A stretch of 64,000 bases of DNA from Desulfomicrobium escambiense DSM 10707. Lineage in GTDB: Bacteria > Desulfobacterota > Desulfovibrionia > Desulfovibrionales > Desulfomicrobiaceae. The position numbers and the translations under genes are program-made. Below are positions 9,031 to 16,836 of the stretch, in pieces (within the stretch, counting starts at the first letter, position 1; every line of letters starts with the position of its first letter). The stretch lies in the NCBI RefSeq assembly GCF_000428825.1, contig NZ_AUAR01000001.1, positions 355,796-419,795 of the forward strand, in the 5' to 3' direction. Under the pieces are notes generated by a model that saw only the letters and a program-made list of their open reading frames with translations, did no database searches and had not been told where the DNA came from.

Positions 9031-9403
9031 TCAGGGATTTCTTCCGGTACGCATCCTCGAGCTTGTAGAGCAGGTCCTCAAGGTCCGCAGGCTTCATCAG
9101 GTAGTCGAAGGCCCCGCAGCCCATGCCTTGCATGGCCGCATCGATGCTGGCGTGTCCGGTCAGCATGATGACCTCGGTGGTGGGCCATTGCGCCTTGATG
9201 CGCTTCAAGACCTCGATCCCGTCCATGCCCGGCATCTTCACGTCCAGCACGACCACGTCCCGCGGTTCCTCGGCCAGCATGGCCAGGGCCTGTTCGCCCC
9301 TCGATGCGCCCTGGGCCCTGATGCCCCGTTTGGACAGCCGCTTGATGATGGTGCGCAGGAAATCCTCCTCGTCGTCTACCAGCAGTACAGAAAATTCTTC
9401 CAT
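8987..9403 (-). CDS. Single-domain response regulator receiver protein
   Basis: A 138-residue CheY-like receiver domain with no output domain. It has the acidic pocket VDDEED, the phosphoacceptor Asp in VVVLDVKMPGMDG, the switch threonine in MLTGHAS and the conserved Lys in MKPAD. The ATG at 9403 is preferred to one at 9454 because AGGGAGCTCC precedes it at proper spacing and the domain starts at once. It lies just upstream of the 1050-1073-aa membrane protein and probably forms an operon with it. No histidine kinase is adjacent, so its partner is unknown. The short charged tail after the receiver has no recognisable DNA-binding motif. Confidence 0.9.
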   Translation of the reverse strand: MEEFSVLLVDDEEDFLRTIIKRLSKRGIRAQGASRGEQALAMLAEEPRDVVVLDVKMPGMDGIEVLKRIKAQWPTTEVIMLTGHASIDAAMQGMGCGAFDYLMKPADLEDLLYKLEDAYRKKSLNERRQGNGTPADQA

Positions 9404-9568
9404 TGGAGCTCCCTGAAATCGTTGATCGCTTTCCGGTCCACAGCTCTCATTCATAGCCTGAGAAGCCGCGGACAGGCAATGTCCTTCTTGGTACCCCGTA
9501 GCGCCTCTACCGCCTCATGCCCATGACAGGCCGCCTTGCCTCTGGTAGCCGGCGGGACGGAGGTTTGC

Positions 9569-12010
9569 ATGCGACAGGTCCCCGTCATCCCGCTGCCCTG
9601 GCAGCTCTGCCTGCTGGCCTATGTCTGCGGCCTTTTCGCTTGGGATTACCCGACGGCGGCAGGGCTGTCCTGCGTTCTGTGCGTTCTGGCCTTTGCCCGG
9701 CGCCGCGGGCTGGCAGCGGGCATGTGCGTCGCATTCGGCTTGGGCATGGCCCTGGCAATGCCCCCGGCCGGGGTCGGGCCGGCCGGCTGGAACGTCGAGG
9801 CGCGCGTGCGGGGCGTCGTGCGCGAGGTCCGGACCCACCCAGGCCGCCGCGTGACGATTGTCGCTTCGGATGTGGTCCGTGCGGACACGGGCGAGGCCCT
9901 GCCGGGACGGTTGGCCTGGACCTGGATCGACCCTCCGGCGATGCCCGATGCCGGACGGGAGTTCGAGGCCGGGCTGCGCATCCGCGAGCTGCGCGGACGG
10001 CATAATTTCGGGCTGTCGAGCAACGAGGACTACTGGGCCCGGCAGGGCGTCCGGCACAGGGCCTTTTCGCGTGGGCGCGCGGACGTGCGCTGGGAGGATG
10101 GAGACCGGCCCTTGAGGGCCAGGCTTCTGGATGCAGTGGCCAGGCATGTCCCCGCTGGACAGGGCGGGGCGGTTGTCCGGGCGCTGCTCTTCGGCGACAG
10201 GTTTGACCTCGATCCGGCCTTCATGGACCGCATCCGGCGCGCCGGCCTGTCCCACAGCCTGGCGCTGTCCGGTATGCATCTGGCGCTGGTGGCGGGGCTC
10301 GGTTTCGTCCTGGCCAAGGGGGCCGCACGAGTCCGCCCCGGCCTGCTGCTCGTTGTTCCCCGCCAGAAGCTCGGGGTGCTCCTGTCCCTGCCCCTGGTCC
10401 TCGGGTACATGTGGCTGGGCGGCTTCACCCCGTCCCTGCTGCGCGCCGCGCTGATGCTTTCGACCCTGGCCCTGCATCTGCTGCGCGGGGCGCGGAACCA
10501 CCCGCAGGACACCCTCTTTGCCGCCGTGGCGGTCCTCGTCGTCGCGGATCCGGCCATCGCGCGCGACGTGGGCCTGCAGCTCTCGGTGCTGGCCGTGACG
10601 GGCATCGTCCTTTTCATGCCGCATTTTTCGAGACTGTTGGAGCCGTTGCGGCAAGGCGGCCGGGCAGGGCGTTGGGCATACGCCCTGCTGACCATGGCTG
10701 CGGTCACGGTCTGCGCCAACCTTTTCATCCTGCCGGTCCAGGCCCTGTATTTCTTCGAGACGCCCGTGCATCTGTGGCTCAACCTCCTCTGGCTGCCCGT
10801 TCTCGGCATGGCGGTCCTGCCGTTGTCCTTTCTTGGGTTCTTCGCCGTCTTCGTTTCCGGGGAGGCGGCGCGGGCCTGTTTTTCATTGGCCGGTCTCGGG
10901 GTGGACGCGCTGGACCGGGGCCTTGGCGCTCTGGACGCCGCGGGAATGCTGCGGGCCGCAGCCGTGTTGCGGCCCGAAGGGATCGAGGTGGTCGGCTACT
11001 GGGCCGTGCTGCTGGCGGCGGGCGCGATGCTGGGCGCGAAGCGGCCCGCACCGGGACCCATGGCCTTTCTCGGGCTCGGCCTGCTGCTTATGTCCGCGCC
11101 GTCCCTGCGCGATGCGACGGGCATGAGCGGCCCGGCTGTGGAGCTTACGGTGCTGGACACGGGTATGAGCCAGGCCGTCGGCATCCGCGGGCCATCGGGC
11201 CGGATGGTGCTGGTGGACGGCGCCGGCGGGTGGAGCGCCGACTATGACCCGGGCCGGGCGCTCGTGGCGCCGGCCCTGGCCTGGGGCCGGCCGCCAAGGC
11301 TGGACGTCGTGGTGCTGTCTCATGTGGACTCGGACCATTCCAGGGGCCTGATGTATGTCCTGGAGTCCTTCGATGTCGGGTGCTTCGCCTGGTCCGGCCT
11401 GCTGGACCGCAGCGAGGACTCGCGGCGTCTGGAGCGGCTCATGTCGAGAAAACTGTGGCCGGCGCGGACGGTGCGCGCCGGGGACCGCATCGACATCGAG
11501 CCGGGATTGTGGCTCGACGTCCTGTATCCGGCCGTCGGCGAACGGGGTCTGTCCGGAAACGAGACCTCCGTGGTGCTGCGGCTGGTGTGGCAGGGCCGGG
11601 GCCTGGCGTTGCTCCTTGGGGACGCGGAGCAGCGGGCCTTGGCCGGCGTCCTGCTTTCGGGCGCCGATCTCGCGTCCGAGGTCCTGGTCTTGCCGCACCA
11701 CGGGTCCAGGTCGAGCCTGAAGCCCGGCCTGTACGACCGGGTCGGGGCGGCCTGGGCCGTAGCCGCCTGCGGTCCCGACAACCGCTTCGGGTTTCCCCAT
11801 CCGGAGGTGGTGCAGGCCTGCGTGCGTGCCGGGAGCGCCGTCCTGACCACGGCCGACTGCGGCGCGGTGCGGTTCAGCTGGGAGGGGGACGGACCGGCGC
11901 AGGTGCGCTGCGCCCGGGCCGGTGCGGGCGGCGGCCCTGACGCATTGTGCCCGGCGCGCCTTTCCTGTATGCCCCCTCTCGAACAGCACAACCCAAGGAG
12001 CGGTCAATGA
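9569..12010 (+). CDS. comEC: ComEC/Rec2-family DNA uptake channel
   Basis: An 813-residue inner membrane protein. It has an N-terminal membrane and OB-like region, a central Competence domain with many hydrophobic segments (including LSHSLALSGMHLALVAGLG), and a C-terminal metallo-beta-lactamase-like domain (LSHVDSDHSRG and LVLPHHGSRSS). ComEC forms the channel that carries single-stranded DNA into the cytoplasm, and the C-terminal domain may degrade the other strand. The ATG at 9569 is chosen over the TTG at 9536 because GACGGAGGT precedes it. The stop overlaps the start of the next small gene (ATGA). No other competence genes are nearby, so actual DNA uptake is not shown. Confidence 0.92.
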   Translation: MRQVPVIPLPWQLCLLAYVCGLFAWDYPTAAGLSCVLCVLAFARRRGLAAGMCVAFGLGMALAMPPAGVGPAGWNVEARVRGVVREVRTHPGRRVTIVASDVVRADTGEALPGRLAWTWIDPPAMPDAGREFEAGLRIRELRGRHNFGLSSNEDYWARQGVRHRAFSRGRADVRWEDGDRPLRARLLDAVARHVPAGQGGAVVRALLFGDRFDLDPAFMDRIRRAGLSHSLALSGMHLALVAGLGFVLAKGAARVRPGLLLVVPRQKLGVLLSLPLVLGYMWLGGFTPSLLRAALMLSTLALHLLRGARNHPQDTLFAAVAVLVVADPAIARDVGLQLSVLAVTGIVLFMPHFSRLLEPLRQGGRAGRWAYALLTMAAVTVCANLFILPVQALYFFETPVHLWLNLLWLPVLGMAVLPLSFLGFFAVFVSGEAARACFSLAGLGVDALDRGLGALDAAGMLRAAAVLRPEGIEVVGYWAVLLAAGAMLGAKRPAPGPMAFLGLGLLLMSAPSLRDATGMSGPAVELTVLDTGMSQAVGIRGPSGRMVLVDGAGGWSADYDPGRALVAPALAWGRPPRLDVVVLSHVDSDHSRGLMYVLESFDVGCFAWSGLLDRSEDSRRLERLMSRKLWPARTVRAGDRIDIEPGLWLDVLYPAVGERGLSGNETSVVLRLVWQGRGLALLLGDAEQRALAGVLLSGADLASEVLVLPHHGSRSSLKPGLYDRVGAAWAVAACGPDNRFGFPHPEVVQACVRAGSAVLTTADCGAVRFSWEGDGPAQVRCARAGAGGGPDALCPARLSCMPPLEQHNPRSGQ

Positions 12011-12189
12011 CCACCATCATGCCTACGGACAAGAACCTGCGCAACGCCATCGCCTGGATCGAGGAGCATCGCCGCGGCGACGCCGATCTCAAGGGACTCA
12101 TGGCCCAGGCCTCCACCCGTTTCAACCTCACGCCCACGGAGGAGTTGGCCTTGGCCAAGTTCTACCGCGATGAGGTGGCCTCACGGTGA
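12007..12189 (+). CDS. Small conserved-looking protein of unknown function (60 aa)
   Basis: A 60-residue soluble ORF starting MTTIMPTDKN. It is mostly helical, charged, with no transmembrane segment or Cys. Its ATG overlaps the comEC stop codon (ATGA), AAGGAG lies upstream, and its own end overlaps the lptF start by 4 bases. Such double translational coupling argues strongly that it is a real gene in the comEC-lptF-lptG transcript. I do not recognise the family; the segment GLMAQASTRFNLTPTEELAL looks like a small helical hairpin. A role cannot be assigned. Confidence 0.75.
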   Translation: MTTIMPTDKNLRNAIAWIEEHRRGDADLKGLMAQASTRFNLTPTEELALAKFYRDEVASR

Positions 12190-13364
12190 TCCGACCGCCT
12201 TTGCTGCAGAGGGAGCTGTTCCGGGAGATGCTGCTCATTTCGGGCATCTGCCTCGGCGGCTTCCTGTGCCTCATCCTGCTGGGCAGGCTCCTTCAGTTGC
12301 GCGACCTGTTCATGGCCCAGGGCGTGACGCTTTTCGACCTGCTGAAGCTTTTCGTTTTCCTCAGCCCCCTGTTCCTCATCCTGCTCATCCCCGTGTCCTG
12401 CATGATGGGGCTTTTTTTGACCTTCCTGCGCATGGGCGCGGACCGTGAACTGATCTCCCTGCGTGCAGGCGGCATCAGCTTCTGGCCCCTCATGCCCGCG
12501 CCGCTGATTCTGTGCGCGTGCGGTTCGGCCCTGACCCTGTGGATCTCCCTCACGGGCATCTCCTGGGGCATGGACAATTTCCGGGAGACCGTGGTGGAGA
12601 TGGCCAGGCACAAGACGTCGGTCAACATCCAGCCAGGCGTGTTCAACACCTCCTTTCCGGGGCTGACCGTGTACGCGACGCAGGCCGACCCCGGCAGCGG
12701 GGCGCTGAGCGACGTCTTTGTCCTCGATTCCTCCAAGTCCGAATCGAGCGCGACCATCGTCGCCCCCAAGGGGCAGATCGATTCCGATGCGCAGCAGGGG
12801 CAGGTCTTCGTGCTCCTCGAAAACGGGCACATCTACCGGCGGCAGGGGGAGGAACTGTCCGTGATCAGCTTCGACCGCTATCTCCTGTCCCTGGACATGA
12901 GCAGGCTTCTGGGCGGGTTGGAGCTCAAGGACAAGGCGCCCAAGGAAATGTCCTGGGCGGATCTTCGCACGCTTGCGGCCGAGGCCTTCGCCAACAGGGG
13001 CGACAATTTTCAGCGCCGGGTGCAGACCGAGATGCACAAGCGGTTTTCCCTGCCCGCGGCCTGTCTGGTCCTCGGGCTTTTCGCCATGCCTCTGGCCTTC
13101 TTTTTTCAGGGCATGAAGCGTCAGTACGGGCTTCTCGTCTGCCTTGGGGCTTTTTTTCTGTACTACATCCTGCTGTCCGCCGGCATGTCCCTGGCCGAGG
13201 GTGGCGTCATGTCTGCCGCGGTCGGCCTTTGGATGCCCAACGTCATTTTCCTGCTGGGCGCGGCCATCGGCATGTGGTGGGTGATCGGGGAACGGGGGGC
13301 GGATTTCCGTTCCGTGACGACATGGCTCAGGCGCCTGACCGGTCCGCGCGGGGCTGACTCATGA
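12186..13364 (+). CDS. lptF: LPS export ABC transporter permease LptF
   Basis: A 392-residue YjgP/YjgQ-family permease with six transmembrane segments: three N-terminal, a periplasmic beta-jellyroll of about 165 residues (roughly 125-290), and three C-terminal. LptF pairs with LptG and the ATPase LptB to extract lipopolysaccharide from the inner membrane and push it onto the LptC-A-D bridge. The start is a GTG overlapping the previous gene by 4 bases, and the end overlaps lptG by 4 bases. The lptB gene is not in this window. Being upstream and starting with the LptF-type N-terminus supports F rather than G. Confidence 0.9.
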   Translation: MIRPPLLQRELFREMLLISGICLGGFLCLILLGRLLQLRDLFMAQGVTLFDLLKLFVFLSPLFLILLIPVSCMMGLFLTFLRMGADRELISLRAGGISFWPLMPAPLILCACGSALTLWISLTGISWGMDNFRETVVEMARHKTSVNIQPGVFNTSFPGLTVYATQADPGSGALSDVFVLDSSKSESSATIVAPKGQIDSDAQQGQVFVLLENGHIYRRQGEELSVISFDRYLLSLDMSRLLGGLELKDKAPKEMSWADLRTLAAEAFANRGDNFQRRVQTEMHKRFSLPAACLVLGLFAMPLAFFFQGMKRQYGLLVCLGAFFLYYILLSAGMSLAEGGVMSAAVGLWMPNVIFLLGAAIGMWWVIGERGADFRSVTTWLRRLTGPRGADS

Positions 13365-14443
13365 ACCTTTTGACCCGCTACATCCTTCGCCAGAATCTGT
13401 ACCTGCTGCTTTTGATCTGCGGCATCGGCCTTGGCATCTTCGTTTTCGTCGAGCTTTTCGACCGCATGGACGAATTTCTGGCCGCCGGGGTCGGCGCCGG
13501 CACCATCGCCGCCTACTTTCTCTTCCGCACGCCCTTCATCCTGGCCCAGATATTTCCGGCCGTGTTCCTGGTGGCGCTCATGGTCCAGCTCGGGCTCATG
13601 CTGCGCAACCGCGAGCTGCTGGCCTTGGAGGCCTGCTCCGTCTCCCCGGGGAGCGTGGCCAGGTCCGTGCTGTGGTACGCCTTGGCCTTGTGTCTGGTGC
13701 AGTTCTCCTTTTCCGAGGTGCTGGGCGTCAGCGGCCACAAAGGCGCAGACCGGATCTGGAGCGAGGAGGTGCGCAACCGTCAGGTCGCGACCCGCAAGCT
13801 CAACGACATCTGGTTCCGCGAAGGGGATCGCATCGTGCACATGGGGGAGGTTGTCCCGGCCTCCAGGACTGGCAGGAAACTGACGGTTTACGTGCTGGAC
13901 GCGAAGGATTCCGGCAAGGTCGCGGAGGTCGTCACGGCGGCGGAATTCCGTTCGTCGGCGAGCGGCTGGACGCTGACGGATGCAACGCGCACCGTCCCCG
14001 AATCTTTCGTCGTCACCCGGGAAAAGAGCGTCGATCTTGACCTGCGTACCGACGTGGCCGGTTTTCTGATCATCGACCCCAAGACCAAGCTCGACTCCCT
14101 GCCCTTCTGGCAGCTGGGCAGCGAGATACGCCGGCTCAGGGATTCCGGGTCGAACATCGAGCGCCTGCAGACGGCCTGGCACATGAAGCTTGCGTATGCC
14201 GCATCGGTGCTGGTCATGGCGCTCATCGCCCTGGCCGTGATTTCGGTTTTCGGATCGCTCTACGTCATCATCCCCGTGGGGCTGGTGACCACCTTCTGCT
14301 ATTACGGCTTGTTTGTGCTCTGCGCCTCGGCAGGGGAGAAGGGCTTGGTGCCCCCGGTGCTGGCGGCCTGGGCGGCCAATGCGCTCTTTGCCCTTGTGGC
14401 GGGCGGGCGCATGGCCATGGGCCGTTCCTTTCATCTGGGCTGA
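13361..14443 (+). CDS. lptG: LPS export ABC transporter permease LptG
   Basis: A 360-residue second YjgP/YjgQ permease with the typical N-terminus MNLLTRYILRQNL and ELFDRMDEF after the first membrane segment. A periplasmic domain of about 165 residues follows, then three C-terminal membrane segments. It completes the LptFG pair that transports lipopolysaccharide. The ATG overlaps the lptF stop (ATGA), so the two subunits are translationally coupled. A 29-codon ORF with a good ribosome-binding site follows 22 bases later. Confidence 0.9.
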   Translation: MNLLTRYILRQNLYLLLLICGIGLGIFVFVELFDRMDEFLAAGVGAGTIAAYFLFRTPFILAQIFPAVFLVALMVQLGLMLRNRELLALEACSVSPGSVARSVLWYALALCLVQFSFSEVLGVSGHKGADRIWSEEVRNRQVATRKLNDIWFREGDRIVHMGEVVPASRTGRKLTVYVLDAKDSGKVAEVVTAAEFRSSASGWTLTDATRTVPESFVVTREKSVDLDLRTDVAGFLIIDPKTKLDSLPFWQLGSEIRRLRDSGSNIERLQTAWHMKLAYAASVLVMALIALAVISVFGSLYVIIPVGLVTTFCYYGLFVLCASAGEKGLVPPVLAAWAANALFALVAGGRMAMGRSFHLG

Positions 14444-14465
14444 ACGGCCCTTTCGGAGGCGTGCG

Positions 14466-14555
14466 ATGATCTGGTGGATAACTCTGGGCGGCTTTCTTCT
14501 CGGATGCCTGGTGGCCTATGCCATGGTTCAGGGCGACAAGGACGACGAGGATTAG
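14466..14555 (+). CDS. Putative 29-aa single-pass membrane peptide
   Basis: A very short ORF: MIWWITLGGFLLGCLVAYAM then an acidic tail VQGDKDDED. It has a clear ribosome-binding site (CGGAGG, 14453-14458) and lies 22 bases after lptG. The hydrophobic stretch is long enough for one membrane span with the acidic tail probably cytoplasmic. Its last 4 bases overlap the end of the convergent tetR-family gene. It could be a small accessory subunit of the Lpt permease; that is inference only, and no family is recognised. Confidence 0.6.
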   Translation: MIWWITLGGFLLGCLVAYAMVQGDKDDED

Positions 14556-15172
14556 CCTGCGACCGGGGCGGCCTGATCCGGTTCGAGGTATTTCGTCAGG
14601 ATGCTCAGGATTTCGGGGTAGAAGTCGTCCGAAAAACTCAGACCCAGGATGTTCTCGCCGGCCAGAAGCCGGGCCCGGGTGGAGCCGAAGACGGTGGAGA
14701 AGATGACGCTGGCCGCCAGAGTCGCATCGACGTCGGTGCGGATGGAGCCGTCCTTGATCCCGGCTTCGATGCAGCCGAGCATCTTCTGCACGACCTGCGA
14801 GCAGACGGCCAGAATCTCCGAGTTGTCGGCATCGACGGTGTTGGCCAGGAACGGGGAGCAGCGCAGCAGGGTCAGGAAGCCTGACTCCGGGGTGGCCGAG
14901 GCCTTGAGGATGCACTTGGCGAAGTTGACGACGCTGCCCAGACCGTCCGAGGCGTAGTAGAGGCTCTCGTCGATCTTGCCGAGCAGGTCTTTGAGAATGG
15001 AAATTTCCACCAGCTGAAAAAGATTTTCCTTGCTGCCGTAGTGGTGGGCGATGAGCCCGTCGGCGATGCCGGCCTCCTGGGCGATGCGCTTGTAGGTGGT
15101 TTCCGCGTAGCCGAGTTCCCCGAAAAGCCGTTTGGCCGTGTCCAATATCCGTTCCTTGTTGCCTTTGACCAC
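14552..15172 (-). CDS. TetR-family transcriptional regulator
   Basis: A 206-residue TetR-type repressor. The N-terminal helix-turn-helix covers residues 5-50 (ILDTAKRLFGELGYAETTY, then IAQEAGIADGLIAHHYGSKENLF). The rest is an all-helical ligand-binding domain. The start is a GTG with AGAGGAG directly upstream. The gene is divergent from a FadL-type porin gene across a 272-base gap, so the porin is the likely target together with the regulator itself. By analogy with other TetR-FadL pairs the ligand may be a fatty acyl-CoA or another hydrophobic compound, which the sequence does not prove. Confidence 0.88.
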   Translation of the reverse strand: MVKGNKERILDTAKRLFGELGYAETTYKRIAQEAGIADGLIAHHYGSKENLFQLVEISILKDLLGKIDESLYYASDGLGSVVNFAKCILKASATPESGFLTLLRCSPFLANTVDADNSEILAVCSQVVQKMLGCIEAGIKDGSIRTDVDATLAASVIFSTVFGSTRARLLAGENILGLSFSDDFYPEILSILTKYLEPDQAAPVAG

Positions 15173-15444
15173 GCTCCTCTCCTTGCCGTCTGCGATTTGC
15201 CGAATCTCTTACCCAGCCCTCGATTCCCAGTCCACCGTTTTTCTCCGCTCGCATTGTGTGGCCGCTTAGTGTTTTTCCCGCCCCCGCTGTTGGTGGCGAT
15301 GGGGTAAAAGCTGTAATTGCGGTTTGTTGGAAACCCCTTGACGCAAAAACATACTTCATTTAGCGCACATCGAAACGTACGCTGAGTGGCTACTTAAATT
15401 GCTGCTGCGGGTGAGCAAACATTGTAACACAAGGGGGAGGTTGA
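15173..15444. promoter_or_regulatory. Divergent TetR-FadL intergenic region
   Basis: This 272-base gap must hold the promoters of both divergent genes. A TTGACG hexamer at 15338-15343 is a possible -35 box for the porin gene, but no matching -10 box at the right distance was found. The region near 15340-15420 is less GC-rich than its surroundings. A GGGGGAGG ribosome-binding site precedes the porin ATG. No clear operator palindrome could be singled out. Confidence 0.4.
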
Positions 15445-16746
15445 ATGCGGACACGTTTGAAATCATGGGCAATCGCCTGGGCGTTGGTGTTGGCAACCGC
15501 GCAGTTCTGTTCTGCGGCCGGTTTCGGGATTTACGAGTGGAGCGCCCGCGGCAACGCGCTCGGCGGTGCAACAGTAGGGCGGGCGGACGATCCGTCCGCA
15601 CTTGCCACCAACCCTGCGGGCATCACCCAACTGGATGGCCTCCAGATCCTGGCCGGTTTCACGGCGATTCATCCGGTTCTGGATATCCGGACGAATTCTC
15701 CTGCTGGCAACGAGTGGGCCTCGTCTGACAAGGATTCTTTGTGGGTACCTCCTCACTTCTATGCCACGTGGAAGGTGAACGATCGTTACACCGTCGGCCT
15801 AGGCACCTTCTCACGCTTTGGATTGGGATCAGTCTTTGATGAGGATTGGGAAGGTCGTTACAACAATTATGAAGCCATCATCGAGTCCATGTCCATCAAT
15901 CCCAATGTGGCTGTGAAGGTTACAGATAAACTTTCTGCTGCATTCGGAGTTGATGCAACGTATTTAAATTTTTCAAAAAAGCAAAAAATTAATTGGACAG
16001 GAGCTCTAAACCCGAATCCAGCTATTGATGGTGATGCAAGTCTCGAAGCTGATGGATGGGGATATGGATTTAACATGGCTTTGCATTATATGCCTTGCGA
16101 TTATGCAAAGATAGGTCTGTCTTATAGAAGTCCTGTTACAATGGATGTGAATGGAAAGGCAGATTTTTCTATGCCTTCAGTATATGAAGGTACATTCCTT
16201 GATAATATTGGCGCATTTAAAGATACTAATGCACACGGAACAGTAACATTGCCAGACTCATTTTCTTTCGGTGTGGCGGTGTATCCTACAAATAAGCTCA
16301 GTATTGAAGTTGGCGCTGTTTACACGTTGTGGAGCAAGTATGATAAGTTGGAAATCAAATATAGTGATCCTGTAATATTTGATACCGATACCATGTCTCT
16401 TAAATCAGTGTCGTCGTATGACAAGAACTGGGAAGACGTCTGGCGTTTCAATATAGGCGTGGAATATGCTGTCTTGGACTGGCTCGACCTCCGCGCTGGA
16501 TATGTATTCGATCAGTCTCCCGTTCAGGACGAAACCATCGACTACATGGTCCCGGCCAATGATCGGCATCTTTTGAATGGTGGTCTCGGCTTTCACTGGG
16601 ATAATTGGGTGGTGGACGTAAACTATACCTATCTGATGATCATGGATCGCGACATTGATGCTCGCCCCGATGATGGGGTTTACGAAGGCGAGATCGACAA
16701 CGCTGACGCCCACATGGTTGGGTTGTCCGTCGGTTACAAGTTCTAG
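15445..16746 (+). CDS. FadL/OmpP1/TodX-family outer membrane transport protein
   Basis: A 433-residue outer membrane porin. An N-terminal signal peptide (about residues 1-24, cut after CSA) is followed by the hatch-type start AGFGIYEWSARGNALGGATVG and the segment DDPSALATNPAGIT, hallmarks of the FadL family that carries long-chain fatty acids and other hydrophobic molecules. The last residues, HMVGLSVGYKF, form the terminal beta-strand with C-terminal Phe. The DNA is a mosaic: the ends have the GC-rich codon use of the window, but about 15940-16410 is strongly AT-rich. A TetR regulator is divergent and a strong terminator follows. Confidence 0.9.
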   Translation: MRTRLKSWAIAWALVLATAQFCSAAGFGIYEWSARGNALGGATVGRADDPSALATNPAGITQLDGLQILAGFTAIHPVLDIRTNSPAGNEWASSDKDSLWVPPHFYATWKVNDRYTVGLGTFSRFGLGSVFDEDWEGRYNNYEAIIESMSINPNVAVKVTDKLSAAFGVDATYLNFSKKQKINWTGALNPNPAIDGDASLEADGWGYGFNMALHYMPCDYAKIGLSYRSPVTMDVNGKADFSMPSVYEGTFLDNIGAFKDTNAHGTVTLPDSFSFGVAVYPTNKLSIEVGAVYTLWSKYDKLEIKYSDPVIFDTDTMSLKSVSSYDKNWEDVWRFNIGVEYAVLDWLDLRAGYVFDQSPVQDETIDYMVPANDRHLLNGGLGFHWDNWVVDVNYTYLMIMDRDIDARPDDGVYEGEIDNADAHMVGLSVGYKF

Positions 16747-16769
16747 CCTGTCTTCTGCATGACCCAAAT

Positions 16770-16807
16770 AAAACGCCCCGCGCTCCTCAAGGACCGCGGG
16801 GCGTTTT
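16770..16807 (+). terminator. Strong terminator, probably bidirectional
   Basis: A perfect 13-bp stem (AAAACGCCCCGCG at 16770-16782 with CGCGGGGCGTTTT at 16795-16807, 12-nt loop). The A-run on one side and T-run on the other allow it to end both the fadL-like transcript and the opposing chemoreceptor transcript whose stop is at 16837. Confidence 0.9.
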
Positions 16808-16836
16808 GCATTGGAGCGCAGGTCGTTACCAAATGT

